From: JBHIBC01 sp046758905
GTDB taxonomy: Bacteria > Acidobacteriota > Polarisedimenticolia > Gp22-AA2
Direction of reading: 5' to 3'
Length of the DNA stretch: 22,385 bases
Assembly: GCA_046758905.1 (NCBI GenBank)
Contig: JBHIBC010000047.1
Location: 1 to 22,385 of the forward strand
Of the stretch, positions 8,515 to 15,360 are shown one piece after another (the stretch's first letter is position 1; the number at the start of each line of letters is the position of its first letter). The position numbers and the translations under genes are program-made. The notes beneath the pieces are model-generated. The model made no database searches, had not been told where the DNA came from, and worked only from the letters and a program-made list of their open reading frames with translations.

Positions 8515-8855
8515 AGCCGGAGAAGGACGCTTTCACGAACATCCAGGACGGTTACCTGAACCGGGCCCGCAAGGAGCGGTCGCTGCTGACCCTGTTCCTG
8601 ACCAGCGGCCGGAGGATCGTGGGCCGCGTTCGGGCATTCGACCGGTACGTCGTGATCCTCGAGGATCGCGGCAGCGAGGTGATGATCTTCAAGCACGCCA
8701 TCGCCACGATCAGCGCCCCGAGGGCCTTCGGCAACGCCATCCGTTTCGACCGCAAGGCGGATCGGGGAGCCCCGTCCGCACCGGGCGACGTCCGGCGGGC
8801 GCCCGAAGGAGGGCTGAAGATCCCGGGGCGCCCCGAGGGCGAGGAGAAGACGTAG
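8511..8855 (+). CDS. hfq: RNA chaperone Hfq
   Basis: Sm-like hexameric RNA chaperone that pairs small RNAs with mRNAs. The Sm1 region includes NIQDGYLN (Q12, D13), the arginine-rich rim R18/R20/K21/R23, and FLTSGRRIVGRVRAFDRYVVIL. The Sm2 signature is FKHAIATI with K61 and H62; the usual Tyr before Lys-His is F60, a conservative change. The core ends near residue 70 and a disordered tail of about 40 Gly/Pro/charged residues follows. ATG at 8511 overlaps the miaA stop by 4 nt, which fixes the start even though the frame is open upstream to 8259. The 114-aa length is typical for an Hfq with a C-terminal extension. Confidence 0.93.
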   Translation: MKPEKDAFTNIQDGYLNRARKERSLLTLFLTSGRRIVGRVRAFDRYVVILEDRGSEVMIFKHAIATISAPRAFGNAIRFDRKADRGAPSAPGDVRRAPEGGLKIPGRPEGEEKT

Positions 8856-8866
8856 GAGATCCGCCG

Positions 8867-9484
8867 GTGGAACGGATGGGCTTGACCCTGGCCAACCAGA
8901 TGACCATCGCCCGCATGGTCATGATCCCGCTGCTGATGATGCTGGTCCTCTCGAACCACAGCGGCTGGGCCCTGCTGGTGTTCGTCCTGGCGAGCTTGAC
9001 CGACGCGCTGGACGGGATCATCGCCCGCCGCTATCGGCAGAGCTCCGCCCTGGGGGCGTTTCTCGACCCGATGGCCGACAAACTGCTCATGACCGCCTGC
9101 TTCATCGTCCTGTCGGTCCCGGACCACCCCCAGTCCTTCCCGGAGTTCGAGGCGCCGAATCACCTGCCGATCTACCTGACGATCGTGACCATCAGCCGGG
9201 ACGTGTTCATCGTCATGATCGCCCTGGTCATCCACCTCACCTCCGGCCTCACGCGCTTCACGCCCACCTTTCTCGGGAAGGTGACCACCGTGACCCAGAT
9301 GATCACCATCGGCGTCGTCCTCCTGGTCAATTACCTGGGGCAGGAGGCCCTCGTGCTGGTCCAGGCCCTAGTCTGGTTGACCCTCGCCCTGACGCTCGCC
9401 TCGGGCCTGCACTACATTTATCACGCGACCCAAATGGCCGGTGGGAACGAGCCGGCGCGCCCGGAGGGACCCGACGCGGCCTGA
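8867..9484 (+). CDS. pgsA: CDP-diacylglycerol-glycerol-3-phosphate 3-phosphatidyltransferase
   Basis: Integral membrane enzyme of phosphatidylglycerol synthesis (CDP-DAG + glycerol-3-phosphate). The full CDP-alcohol phosphotransferase signature is visible: D46, D49, G50, A53, R54, G63, D67, D71. About five or six hydrophobic helices are spread over 205 residues, preceded by LANQMTIARM, which resembles the N-terminal NxxTxxR motif of PgsA. GTG at 8867 has AGGAG 8 nt upstream (8854-8858, overlapping the hfq stop), supporting this start over the ATG at 8876. It follows hfq by 11 nt. Substrate choice within the CDP-alcohol family is inferred, since a phosphatidylinositol-type enzyme would share the motif. 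Confidence 0.85.
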   Translation: MERMGLTLANQMTIARMVMIPLLMMLVLSNHSGWALLVFVLASLTDALDGIIARRYRQSSALGAFLDPMADKLLMTACFIVLSVPDHPQSFPEFEAPNHLPIYLTIVTISRDVFIVMIALVIHLTSGLTRFTPTFLGKVTTVTQMITIGVVLLVNYLGQEALVLVQALVWLTLALTLASGLHYIYHATQMAGGNEPARPEGPDAA

Positions 9485-9561
9485 TACGCCCGGCGTCAAA
9501 ATCCCGTCGGCGGTCCGTCGGGACTGCGGGGCATCTGCAGAGGACCATGAGGAGAAAATGC

Positions 9562-9590
9562 TTGCCCGGCAGGAAGAATCACGGTAAATA
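9562..9590 (+). promoter_or_regulatory. Possible weak promoter in the 9485-9664 gap
   Basis: TTGCCC (9562-9567), a 17-nt spacer and TAAATA (9585-9590) lie in a relatively A-rich patch between pgsA and the small secreted protein. The -10 matches poorly. The same stretch contains two tiny frames with good ribosome sites (ATG 9547, 18 codons; ATG 9558, 9 codons) that could be leader peptides or chance. I see nothing else in this roughly 180-bp gap. Confidence 0.3.
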
Positions 9591-9664
9591 CGCCGTTGAA
9601 TAAGTGCCGGCCCGATGCGGATCGATGGATCAGCACCGCCGGAATCGCAGGGGGGCGCGCGCCG

Positions 9665-10165
9665 ATGATGCGAAGAGGTCACCACGAGATCATCACCGCT
9701 ATCGCCGGCCTGCTGGCGACGTCGCTCGCCGGCGGGGCCGGTCCTTCGGCGACGACTCGGGGCGAGCTGGCCCGGACGCTCGTCAACGCGGCGGGAATCG
9801 CGGTTCGGGCGGGCAATCCGGAGAGGGAGGCCGTCGAGAGGCTTCGGGGCCTCGGGATCGACCTCGGGACGGACCTGAAAAGACCGGTCACGGAGGCCGA
9901 TCTGGTGGAGATCGGGCGAAAGGTCGGGACGGAGGTCCGGACCGCCGACCCCGACCGGCCCGTCAGCCCAGGGAAGGTCCGCGCCTTTGCGCAGCTCCTG
10001 AAGGGGGGCCTGCTGTCTTTGCAATCCGCGGCCGAGGGAGGCACCTCGGACATCCGGATCTCCTGTCAGGGGAGGGACTCGCGCGCCGGCCGCCGCGGCG
10101 CTCCGGCCAGCCCCGCCGATCCGAACGCTACGGCGCCGCCCTGCGAGGTGGAGCCGCTCCCCTGA
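9665..10165 (+). CDS. Small secreted protein of unknown function, SLH-like motifs
   Basis: 166 residues, not recognised. A signal-peptide-like stretch (MMRRG, then IITAIAGLLATSLAGG, about 9-24) is followed by TRGELARTLVNAAGI (31-45) and AVERLRGLGIDLG...PVTEADLVEIGRKVG. These two segments resemble the helix-loop-helix pattern of S-layer homology domains (T/S-R-x-E-x-A...; x-L-x-x-x-G-I...). The C-terminal 45 residues are low-complexity with two cysteines, C134 and C160. The frame is open upstream to TTG 9596, but the double ATG at 9665/9668 gives a natural signal peptide. It stands alone, followed by a terminator. The SLH comparison is by eye and partial. Confidence 0.6.
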   Translation: MMRRGHHEIITAIAGLLATSLAGGAGPSATTRGELARTLVNAAGIAVRAGNPEREAVERLRGLGIDLGTDLKRPVTEADLVEIGRKVGTEVRTADPDRPVSPGKVRAFAQLLKGGLLSLQSAAEGGTSDIRISCQGRDSRAGRRGAPASPADPNATAPPCEVEPLP

Positions 10166-10201
10166 GCCCCCGGATCGCTGCCATGCCGCGAGGGGCTGAA
10201 C

Positions 10202-10234
10202 GAGCGCCCTCCGAGGAGGGCGCTCTTGCCCTTT
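10202..10234 (+). terminator. Intrinsic terminator after the small secreted protein
   Basis: GAGCGCCCTCC (10202-10212) pairs perfectly with GGAGGGCGCTC (10215-10225); the top C-G pair probably opens to a CGAG loop. It is followed by TTGCCCTTTT on the plus strand. It lies between convergent genes; on the minus strand no T-tract follows, so it should act mainly on plus-strand transcripts. Confidence 0.75.
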
Positions 10235-10276
10235 TGCGGGCCGGCGCCGGTTCGAGAGCGTCCGGCCACCGGTCCG

Positions 10277-10411
10277 TCAGCGCCTCCGGTTCCCGCCTCT
10301 GGAGATCCTGACGAAACAGTAGACGGCGAGGCCGGCGATGACCGCCCAGGCGAGCGCCATGAAGGCCATCCCGCCCGCGGTCAGACCGGTCCCCGCCGGG
10401 GGCGCGCTCAC
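10277..10411 (-). CDS. MetS-like small subunit of NSS transporter
   Basis: 44-residue protein with one hydrophobic helix (about 15-36, GMAFMALAWAVIAGLAVYCF) and a basic tail ending NRRR. Its GTG start (10411-10409) overlaps the transporter's TGA by 4 nt (GTGA), a classic coupled arrangement. The size, single helix and position immediately after an NSS symporter match the small MetS-type subunit known from the Corynebacterium MetP/MetS methionine-alanine importer, where the small protein is needed for function. The same frame stays open far upstream inside the transporter gene, but that is a GC-driven shadow. Identity rests on architecture and context, not on a conserved catalytic motif. Confidence 0.75.
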   Translation of the reverse strand: MSAPPAGTGLTAGGMAFMALAWAVIAGLAVYCFVRISRGGNRRR

Positions 10412-11985
10412 GCGCGCCTCCCCCGGTTCTTCCGCCGCCAGGCGTGGCCGATCAGCAGCAGCAGGGCGGCAAGAATCCCGAGCAGCGTGATCCGGGCCCA
10501 CAGGACGCCGGCCCGGTCCGATTCGGGCACACCCTCCATCATCAGCGTCGGCCACGCGTTCTGCACCGTCCAGAACCCGAGGATGATGAGCAGATAGACG
10601 GGCGTGACGTAGCGGATGACGAAGTAGAAGACGCGCGGCACGCGGATCTCCGACCCTCGGGTGATGGCCTCCCACGCCCGGTCCATCCCGAAGGCCCAGG
10701 CGAACAGGATCACCTCGACCAGCGCGAACAGGGCCAGGCCGAAGGTGCCGGCCCAGAAGTCGAACTCGTTGAGGAAGGGACGGATGAAGACGACCGGCTG
10801 GATGATCAGGAACACCCCGAGGGACAGGACGATGGCCGCCCGCCGCCGGGTCATCCCGAACTCCTCCTGCAGGAACGCCATGAACGGCTGACCCATGGCG
10901 ACCGACGAGGTGAGCCCCGCGAAGAACAACAGCCCGAACCAGAGGGTCCCGAACAGGTGACCGAGCGGCATCTTCGTGAAGATGATCGGCATCGACTGGA
11001 AGGCCAAGTCGTAGGCGCCGCCGGCCGCGATGCTGCGGGTCTCCGCCAGACCGAAGAAGGCCACCGCCACCGGGATCGCGATGCTGCCGCCCAGGATCAC
11101 CTCGGAGACCTCGTTGGTCATCGATGTGGTGAGCCCGGTCAGCGTGAGGTCGTCGTTCTTCCGGAGATAGCTGGCGTAGCAGTGGATCGTCCCCATCCCG
11201 AGGCTGAGGGTGAAGAAGATCTGGCCGGCGGCGGCCAGCCAGGCGTCGCTCCTCCCCAGCCGGGAGAAATCGGGGTTCCAGAGGTAGCCGAGGCCGGCCG
11301 ACACGCTGCGGTCCGGGTAGGTCGGATCCGGTGTGCCGAGGGTCAGCACGCGCACGACCAGGATGACGGCGAACAGGAAGAGCAGCGGCATCGCGACCTT
11401 CGCCAGCCGCTCGATGCCGCCCGAGATCCCCCGGTAGAGGATGTACACGTTCAGGGCCAGCGTGATCAGAAGGAAGACGTACGCCGTCTCGACCCCTGAC
11501 GGGAAGTGGGCGCTGTCCGCGAAGCCCTGGAAGGAGGACAGGAAGCGGCCCATCCCCTCGCGGTCCTGCACGCCGAAGTACTTGCCGGTCGCCGAGAACA
11601 GGCTGTAGGCCAGGGTCCAGGACTGCACGTAGGCGTAGTAGACCAGCACCACGAACGGGTTGAACAGCCCGAGGACGCCTAGGTACTTCACCCACTTCCG
11701 TTTCGACAGGGCCTGGAACATCCCGGGCGCGCTGCCGTGGCCGTGATGGCTGCCCCCGTGCCGCCCGATCGCCCACTCGACCCACATCAGCGGGATCCCC
11801 AGCAGCAGCAGCGCCACGAAGTACGGGATCATGAAGGCCCCGCCGCCGTTGCGGGCCGCCTGCACGGGGAAGCGCAGGAAATTGCCCAGGCCCACGGCGT
11901 TTCCCGCCATGGCGAGGATCAGGCCGACGCGGGTCGCCCAGACCTCGCGCGGCAGTCCCAGCGGATCGGAAAGCGGCTTGGCCAC
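10408..11985 (-). CDS. Sodium-dependent NSS-family amino acid transporter
   Basis: Inner-membrane symporter of the neurotransmitter:sodium symporter (LeuT/MetP) family, 525 aa with about 11-12 hydrophobic helices. The unwound TM1 motif GNAVGLGNFLRFP is at 28-40, followed by NGGGAFMIPYF, WVEWAIG and a long run of membrane segments. The presence of a coupled MetS-like small subunit suggests uptake of hydrophobic amino acids such as methionine or alanine; substrate is inference. GTG at 11985 is the start before the conserved TM1; GGTAGG abuts it closely, so start choice is moderately sure. A strong promoter lies at 12045-12074 and a hairpin with T-tract lies in its short leader. Confidence 0.9.
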   Translation of the reverse strand: MAKPLSDPLGLPREVWATRVGLILAMAGNAVGLGNFLRFPVQAARNGGGAFMIPYFVALLLLGIPLMWVEWAIGRHGGSHHGHGSAPGMFQALSKRKWVKYLGVLGLFNPFVVLVYYAYVQSWTLAYSLFSATGKYFGVQDREGMGRFLSSFQGFADSAHFPSGVETAYVFLLITLALNVYILYRGISGGIERLAKVAMPLLFLFAVILVVRVLTLGTPDPTYPDRSVSAGLGYLWNPDFSRLGRSDAWLAAAGQIFFTLSLGMGTIHCYASYLRKNDDLTLTGLTTSMTNEVSEVILGGSIAIPVAVAFFGLAETRSIAAGGAYDLAFQSMPIIFTKMPLGHLFGTLWFGLLFFAGLTSSVAMGQPFMAFLQEEFGMTRRRAAIVLSLGVFLIIQPVVFIRPFLNEFDFWAGTFGLALFALVEVILFAWAFGMDRAWEAITRGSEIRVPRVFYFVIRYVTPVYLLIILGFWTVQNAWPTLMMEGVPESDRAGVLWARITLLGILAALLLLIGHAWRRKNRGRRA

Positions 11986-12003
11986 CCTACCGTCGGAGCG
12001 GTC

Positions 12004-12035
12004 GAAAAGACGAGGCGCGCCCGCGGCGCGCCTCG
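12004..12035 (-). terminator. Hairpin plus T-tract in the symporter leader / after the kinase gene
   Basis: CGAGGCGCGCC (12011-12021) and GGCGCGCCTCG (12025-12035) form an 11-bp GC stem with a 3-nt loop. Read on the minus strand it is followed by TCTTTTC (12010-12004), which makes it an intrinsic terminator for the kinase operon ending at 12117. It lies downstream of the symporter promoter, so it also falls at the very start of the symporter transcript. Confidence 0.7.
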
Positions 12036-12044
12036 GGGGCCGGG

Positions 12045-12074
12045 ATTATCGACGACGATCGAGACGGGTGTCAA
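12045..12074 (-). promoter_or_regulatory. Sigma70-type promoter for the symporter
   Basis: On the minus strand TTGACA (12074-12069) is a perfect -35, followed by an 18-nt spacer and GATAAT (12050-12045, 5 of 6 matches). Expected transcription start is near 12038, about 50 nt before the GTG at 11985. Confidence 0.75.
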
Positions 12075-12116
12075 GCCGACGCGAACGGCGGGGCCCGCCC
12101 CGCTCGGGAGGGTCGG

Positions 12117-13634
12117 CTACTCCAACCACCTGAGCTCGGCACGGATGGTGCCGACCGGACCGCGGTATTCGATCGGGACCGAATAGGTCGCGGTGCCGTT
12201 CGGCGGAATTGTGGACGGGGAGAGCGCCGCCTCGCCGCGCGCCGCGACTAGGCCGTTGTCACGGAGGATCCGCACCCGGACCCGGGCGCCTCCGGCGGTG
12301 GTGGCGCCCATATTGCGTACCCGGCCGAAGACCCGGATGCTGCCGTCCGGGAGGATCTCGTGGTCGTTCTCGACGAAGGTGAGGTTCGGGCGGTTCCGGC
12401 GCCGGGAGCGCTCGCGCAGGCGCCGGCCCAGCGAGCCGCGGCCCCGCTGGATGATCGATCCGCCGCCGGGGACCGAGACCGCGGCGCCCTCGATCTCGAT
12501 GGGACGAGCGGCCTCCTCGGGCGCCGTCGCTCCGTCCGTCGCCCGGTGGCTGCTGAGACCATGCCGCGTGAGACCGCCCACGATCAGCGCCCCGAGCGCG
12601 ACGATCAATCCCACCGGCAGCCAGGAGGCCGAGCGTCGCGTCTGCGCCGGCGCGCCCGCGGCACGCTCCCCCGGGAGCGGCCGCCTGAACGTCGGGGCGC
12701 CGGAGCCCGCCTCGCCCCCGGCGTCCGGATCACCGGCCGCGACGCCCGCGGTGGGCGCCGGCGATCGCGACCGGGCGGCCAGGATCGTCCGGGCAAGCTC
12801 CTGCAGGAGCGCATCGTAGTCCTGGAAGCGATCGCCCGGACGCTTCGCCATCATCCTCTGGATGAGCGTGGCGATCGGGTAGGGGACCGACGGGTTGACG
12901 GCGCGGGGCGATCTGAGCGGCTCGTTCATGTGCTTGATGATCATCGCCACCGGGGTGGGGGCCTCGAACGGCAGTCTCCCGGTGACCAGGTGGTAGAAGG
13001 TGGCGCCGAGGGAGTAGATGTCGGACCGGGCGTCCACCTCGCCTCCCTGCGCCTGCTCGGGGGAGATGTAGCCCGGGGATCCCAGGACCTCGCCCGTCAC
13101 CGTGAGCTGCGTCTTGGACCGGAGCGCCTTGGCGAGCCCGAAGTCGGTGATCTTGACGGTGCCGTCCCGGGTCAGCATGAGGTTGCTCGGCTTGACGTCC
13201 CGATGGATGAGGTTCTTCCGGGCCGCGTGGCGCAGGCCCTGCGCCGCCTGCTGGATGATCTCCGCCGCCCGCGCCGGGCCGATCCGCCCCTCCGCCCTGA
13301 CGATCGCCTCGAGCGACCGGCCGTCGACCCACTCCATGGCGAAGAAGGGTGCCGCTCCCTCCTGGCCGATGGTGTAGATCTGCGTGATGTTGGGATGATT
13401 GAGCGCCGCTGCGGACCGGGCCTCGCGCTTGAATCGCGCCACGAACCCGGGGTCGGCGGTCAGGGCGGGCAGGAGGGTCTTCAGGGCCACCGGACGCGCC
13501 AGCGCCTCGTCGAAGGCCCTGTAGACGACGCCCATGCCTCCCGCCCCGATCAGCGCCTCCACGCGGTAGGCTCCGAACCGCTCGGGAAGCTCGTTCGCCG
13601 TCGGGCCGTGGGGTCGCTGCGGAAGGTCGGGCAT
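12117..13634 (-). CDS. Transmembrane Ser/Thr protein kinase with extracytoplasmic FxLYD-like domain
   Basis: Hanks-type (PknB-like) kinase, 505 aa. The cytoplasmic kinase domain (about 22-290) has the glycine loop GAGGMGVVY (30-38), catalytic lysine K52, HRDVKPSN (144-151), DFG (164-166) and GSPGYISPEQA. A low-complexity linker, one membrane helix (WLPVGLIVALGALIVGGL, about 344-361) and an outside domain follow; the latter (PNLTFVENDHEILPDGSIRV and VRNMGATTAGGARVRVRI) looks like a beta-sandwich of the FxLYD type. It is the last gene of a minus-strand unit, 24 nt after the J-domain gene, with AGGGGAC as ribosome site. It may phosphorylate the upstream DUF4388 proteins; this is inference. Ligand unknown. 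Confidence 0.9.
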   Translation of the reverse strand: MPDLPQRPHGPTANELPERFGAYRVEALIGAGGMGVVYRAFDEALARPVALKTLLPALTADPGFVARFKREARSAAALNHPNITQIYTIGQEGAAPFFAMEWVDGRSLEAIVRAEGRIGPARAAEIIQQAAQGLRHAARKNLIHRDVKPSNLMLTRDGTVKITDFGLAKALRSKTQLTVTGEVLGSPGYISPEQAQGGEVDARSDIYSLGATFYHLVTGRLPFEAPTPVAMIIKHMNEPLRSPRAVNPSVPYPIATLIQRMMAKRPGDRFQDYDALLQELARTILAARSRSPAPTAGVAAGDPDAGGEAGSGAPTFRRPLPGERAAGAPAQTRRSASWLPVGLIVALGALIVGGLTRHGLSSHRATDGATAPEEAARPIEIEGAAVSVPGGGSIIQRGRGSLGRRLRERSRRRNRPNLTFVENDHEILPDGSIRVFGRVRNMGATTAGGARVRVRILRDNGLVAARGEAALSPSTIPPNGTATYSVPIEYRGPVGTIRAELRWLE

Positions 13635-13658
13635 CGGAGTCCCCTGGGGACGGGAGGG

Positions 13659-15266
13659 TTACCTCTTGAAGATACCCAGCAGGCCCTTCTTGCCCTCTCC
13701 CTCGAGGGCGGCCAGCCCCTGCTGGGCCCCGGCGTGGCCGGGGTCCCACTGCAGCGCTTTCTGGAACATGTCGCGCGCCCTGCTCGCCAGGCGTCCTTTG
13801 GCATACACGCCGCCGAGCAGGGCGTAGGCGTCGGCGTTCGTCGGATCGATCTTGATGGCTCGCAGTAGGCTCGACTCCGCCTCCTTCTTCCAGCGCGGGT
13901 TCCTGCTCTGGGTCAGCCCGAGGTGGTACCAGTACTCCGCCTTGGAGGGGTCCAGCTCGCAGGCGTTCTGCAGGAACGGCAGCGCCTCGGCGAACCGTCC
14001 CTTGGAGAGGTGGTCCCTGCCGTGCCTGAAGTTGGTTCGCGCCAGGCTCTCCGTGTCGGCTCCCTTGGCGGTCTGCTTCGGGCGGGTGCGGTACGCCAGC
14101 TCCTCCTCGTACTTCCGGCGCGTCTCGGGGTGGCTCAAGGTGGAGTAGGCCTCGGTGATGTGCGCGAAGACCTTCTCCGCCTTCACCTTGGCCGCCTCGC
14201 TCGTGAACTTGTCCGGATGGAACTTCTTGGCCAGCCCGTAGTAGGCACGGCGGACATCGTCGGTGCCGGCGCTCCTGGCGACCTCGAGGACCTCGTACAG
14301 GCTCTGGTGGTAGATCCTCTCGAAGCGCTCCAGCATCTGCTGCTCGAGATCGGGCGGCGCGGCGGCGCGGGCGCGCTCGGCGACGCCGGGGGCGCCGCGC
14401 CGGGAGCGGGCCGGGCCGACGCGCTCTCTCGGGTTGGTGACCCTGCGGGGCGGGATGGGCCGGCGCAGCCCGCCGCTTCCGGGGGCGCGGCCGGCCGCAC
14501 CGGGCCCCTGCGCGACGGGCCGCGCGCGGGAGCGGGGCGAGCCGATCGATTCCGGAACCTGGGTCCCGTTCGGCGCCTCGAGGATCCCCGCCAGGATCAG
14601 GCCGAACAGCGCCCGCAGGGTGGTCTCCTCCCCCATCGGGCTGACGATGCAGATCTCGCGCAGGCTGGCCGCGCCGTCCACGCGCGACATGGTGTACCCC
14701 TCGGCGGGGTTGAGGGGCACGTTCTGGTACCCCTCCGGAGGGCGGCTGGATAGCTGGATGCGTGCCTCCAGGGGGCCGAGCCGCCTGCGGATCCAGTCGA
14801 TGTCGGGCACGTCGCGCGCCCACTCCAGGAGCAGCACGGCGCTTCTCAAGCCGGTGTCCAGCTGCTCCCGGTAGGGCAGGGCGCCCTGCTGGAACTGGAA
14901 CGTCCCGTCGTCGAGCAGCAGGGCCCCGTGGGCCACGCAGCGGATGTGCTCCTGGGTGAGATCCGCCAGCGCCTGGCGGGTCATCGTCCCGAGCCGCACC
15001 AGCGCGGTCCCGAGCAGCTCGTGCGATTGTTTGGCGTCCGAAGCCTCGCGCAGCTGAGCCTGGGTGATCCCGCCCCTGTCGCGGAACAGGTTGGTCATGC
15101 TCTCCGACGGCAGGGTGCTGGCGGCGAAGCGGATCATCACGCCGGCGTCGATAAACAGCTGCCGGGCGATCTGGCCGTTGTGGAAGCGGAGGATTCCGGA
15201 CGCCTGGCGGCGCTGCACCTCGCTCAAGATGTCGGCCGGGACGCGCCCGGCGAGGCGTCCTTCCAT
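13659..15266 (-). CDS. DUF4388 - J-domain - TPR fusion protein
   Basis: 535 residues, no signal peptide. The N-terminal DUF4388 (PATAN-type) domain covers about 1-170 (SGILRFHNGQIARQLFIDAG; HELLGTALVRLGTMT). A winged-helix-like or linker region and an Arg/Pro/Gly-rich stretch (about 240-305) lead to a J domain at about 322-388 with the intact HPD triad at 350-352 (KKFHPDKF), which should stimulate an Hsp70. TPR-like repeats fill about 408-520. The ATG at 15266 has AGGAG 9 nt upstream. The gene lies between the metallopeptidase (94-bp gap) and the kinase (24-bp gap). It is a cytoplasmic scaffold that could recruit DnaK to a signalling complex; the role is inferred. Confidence 0.87.
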   Translation of the reverse strand: MEGRLAGRVPADILSEVQRRQASGILRFHNGQIARQLFIDAGVMIRFAASTLPSESMTNLFRDRGGITQAQLREASDAKQSHELLGTALVRLGTMTRQALADLTQEHIRCVAHGALLLDDGTFQFQQGALPYREQLDTGLRSAVLLLEWARDVPDIDWIRRRLGPLEARIQLSSRPPEGYQNVPLNPAEGYTMSRVDGAASLREICIVSPMGEETTLRALFGLILAGILEAPNGTQVPESIGSPRSRARPVAQGPGAAGRAPGSGGLRRPIPPRRVTNPRERVGPARSRRGAPGVAERARAAAPPDLEQQMLERFERIYHQSLYEVLEVARSAGTDDVRRAYYGLAKKFHPDKFTSEAAKVKAEKVFAHITEAYSTLSHPETRRKYEEELAYRTRPKQTAKGADTESLARTNFRHGRDHLSKGRFAEALPFLQNACELDPSKAEYWYHLGLTQSRNPRWKKEAESSLLRAIKIDPTNADAYALLGGVYAKGRLASRARDMFQKALQWDPGHAGAQQGLAALEGEGKKGLLGIFKR

Positions 15267-15360
15267 CCGGTCGGCTCCTGGGACCCGGAGGGGAGCTTCG
15301 GCCGCCGCGGGCCGCTCCGAGCGAACCGGTCCCGCCGAATAACTTGTGGCCCGGAAGCGG

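Noticed and set aside
10412..11785. Upstream extension of the 44-residue MetS-like frame through the symporter gene
   Set aside because: The extension is Arg/Gly/Pro-rich and overlaps a well-defined membrane transporter; only the last 44 codons make a sensible helix and have a coupled start.
12730..14823. 697-codon open frame on the minus strand across the kinase and J-domain genes
   Set aside because: Its product is Arg/Pro/Gly-rich without domain signatures and it overlaps two genes with clear motifs; it is a GC-driven shadow frame.
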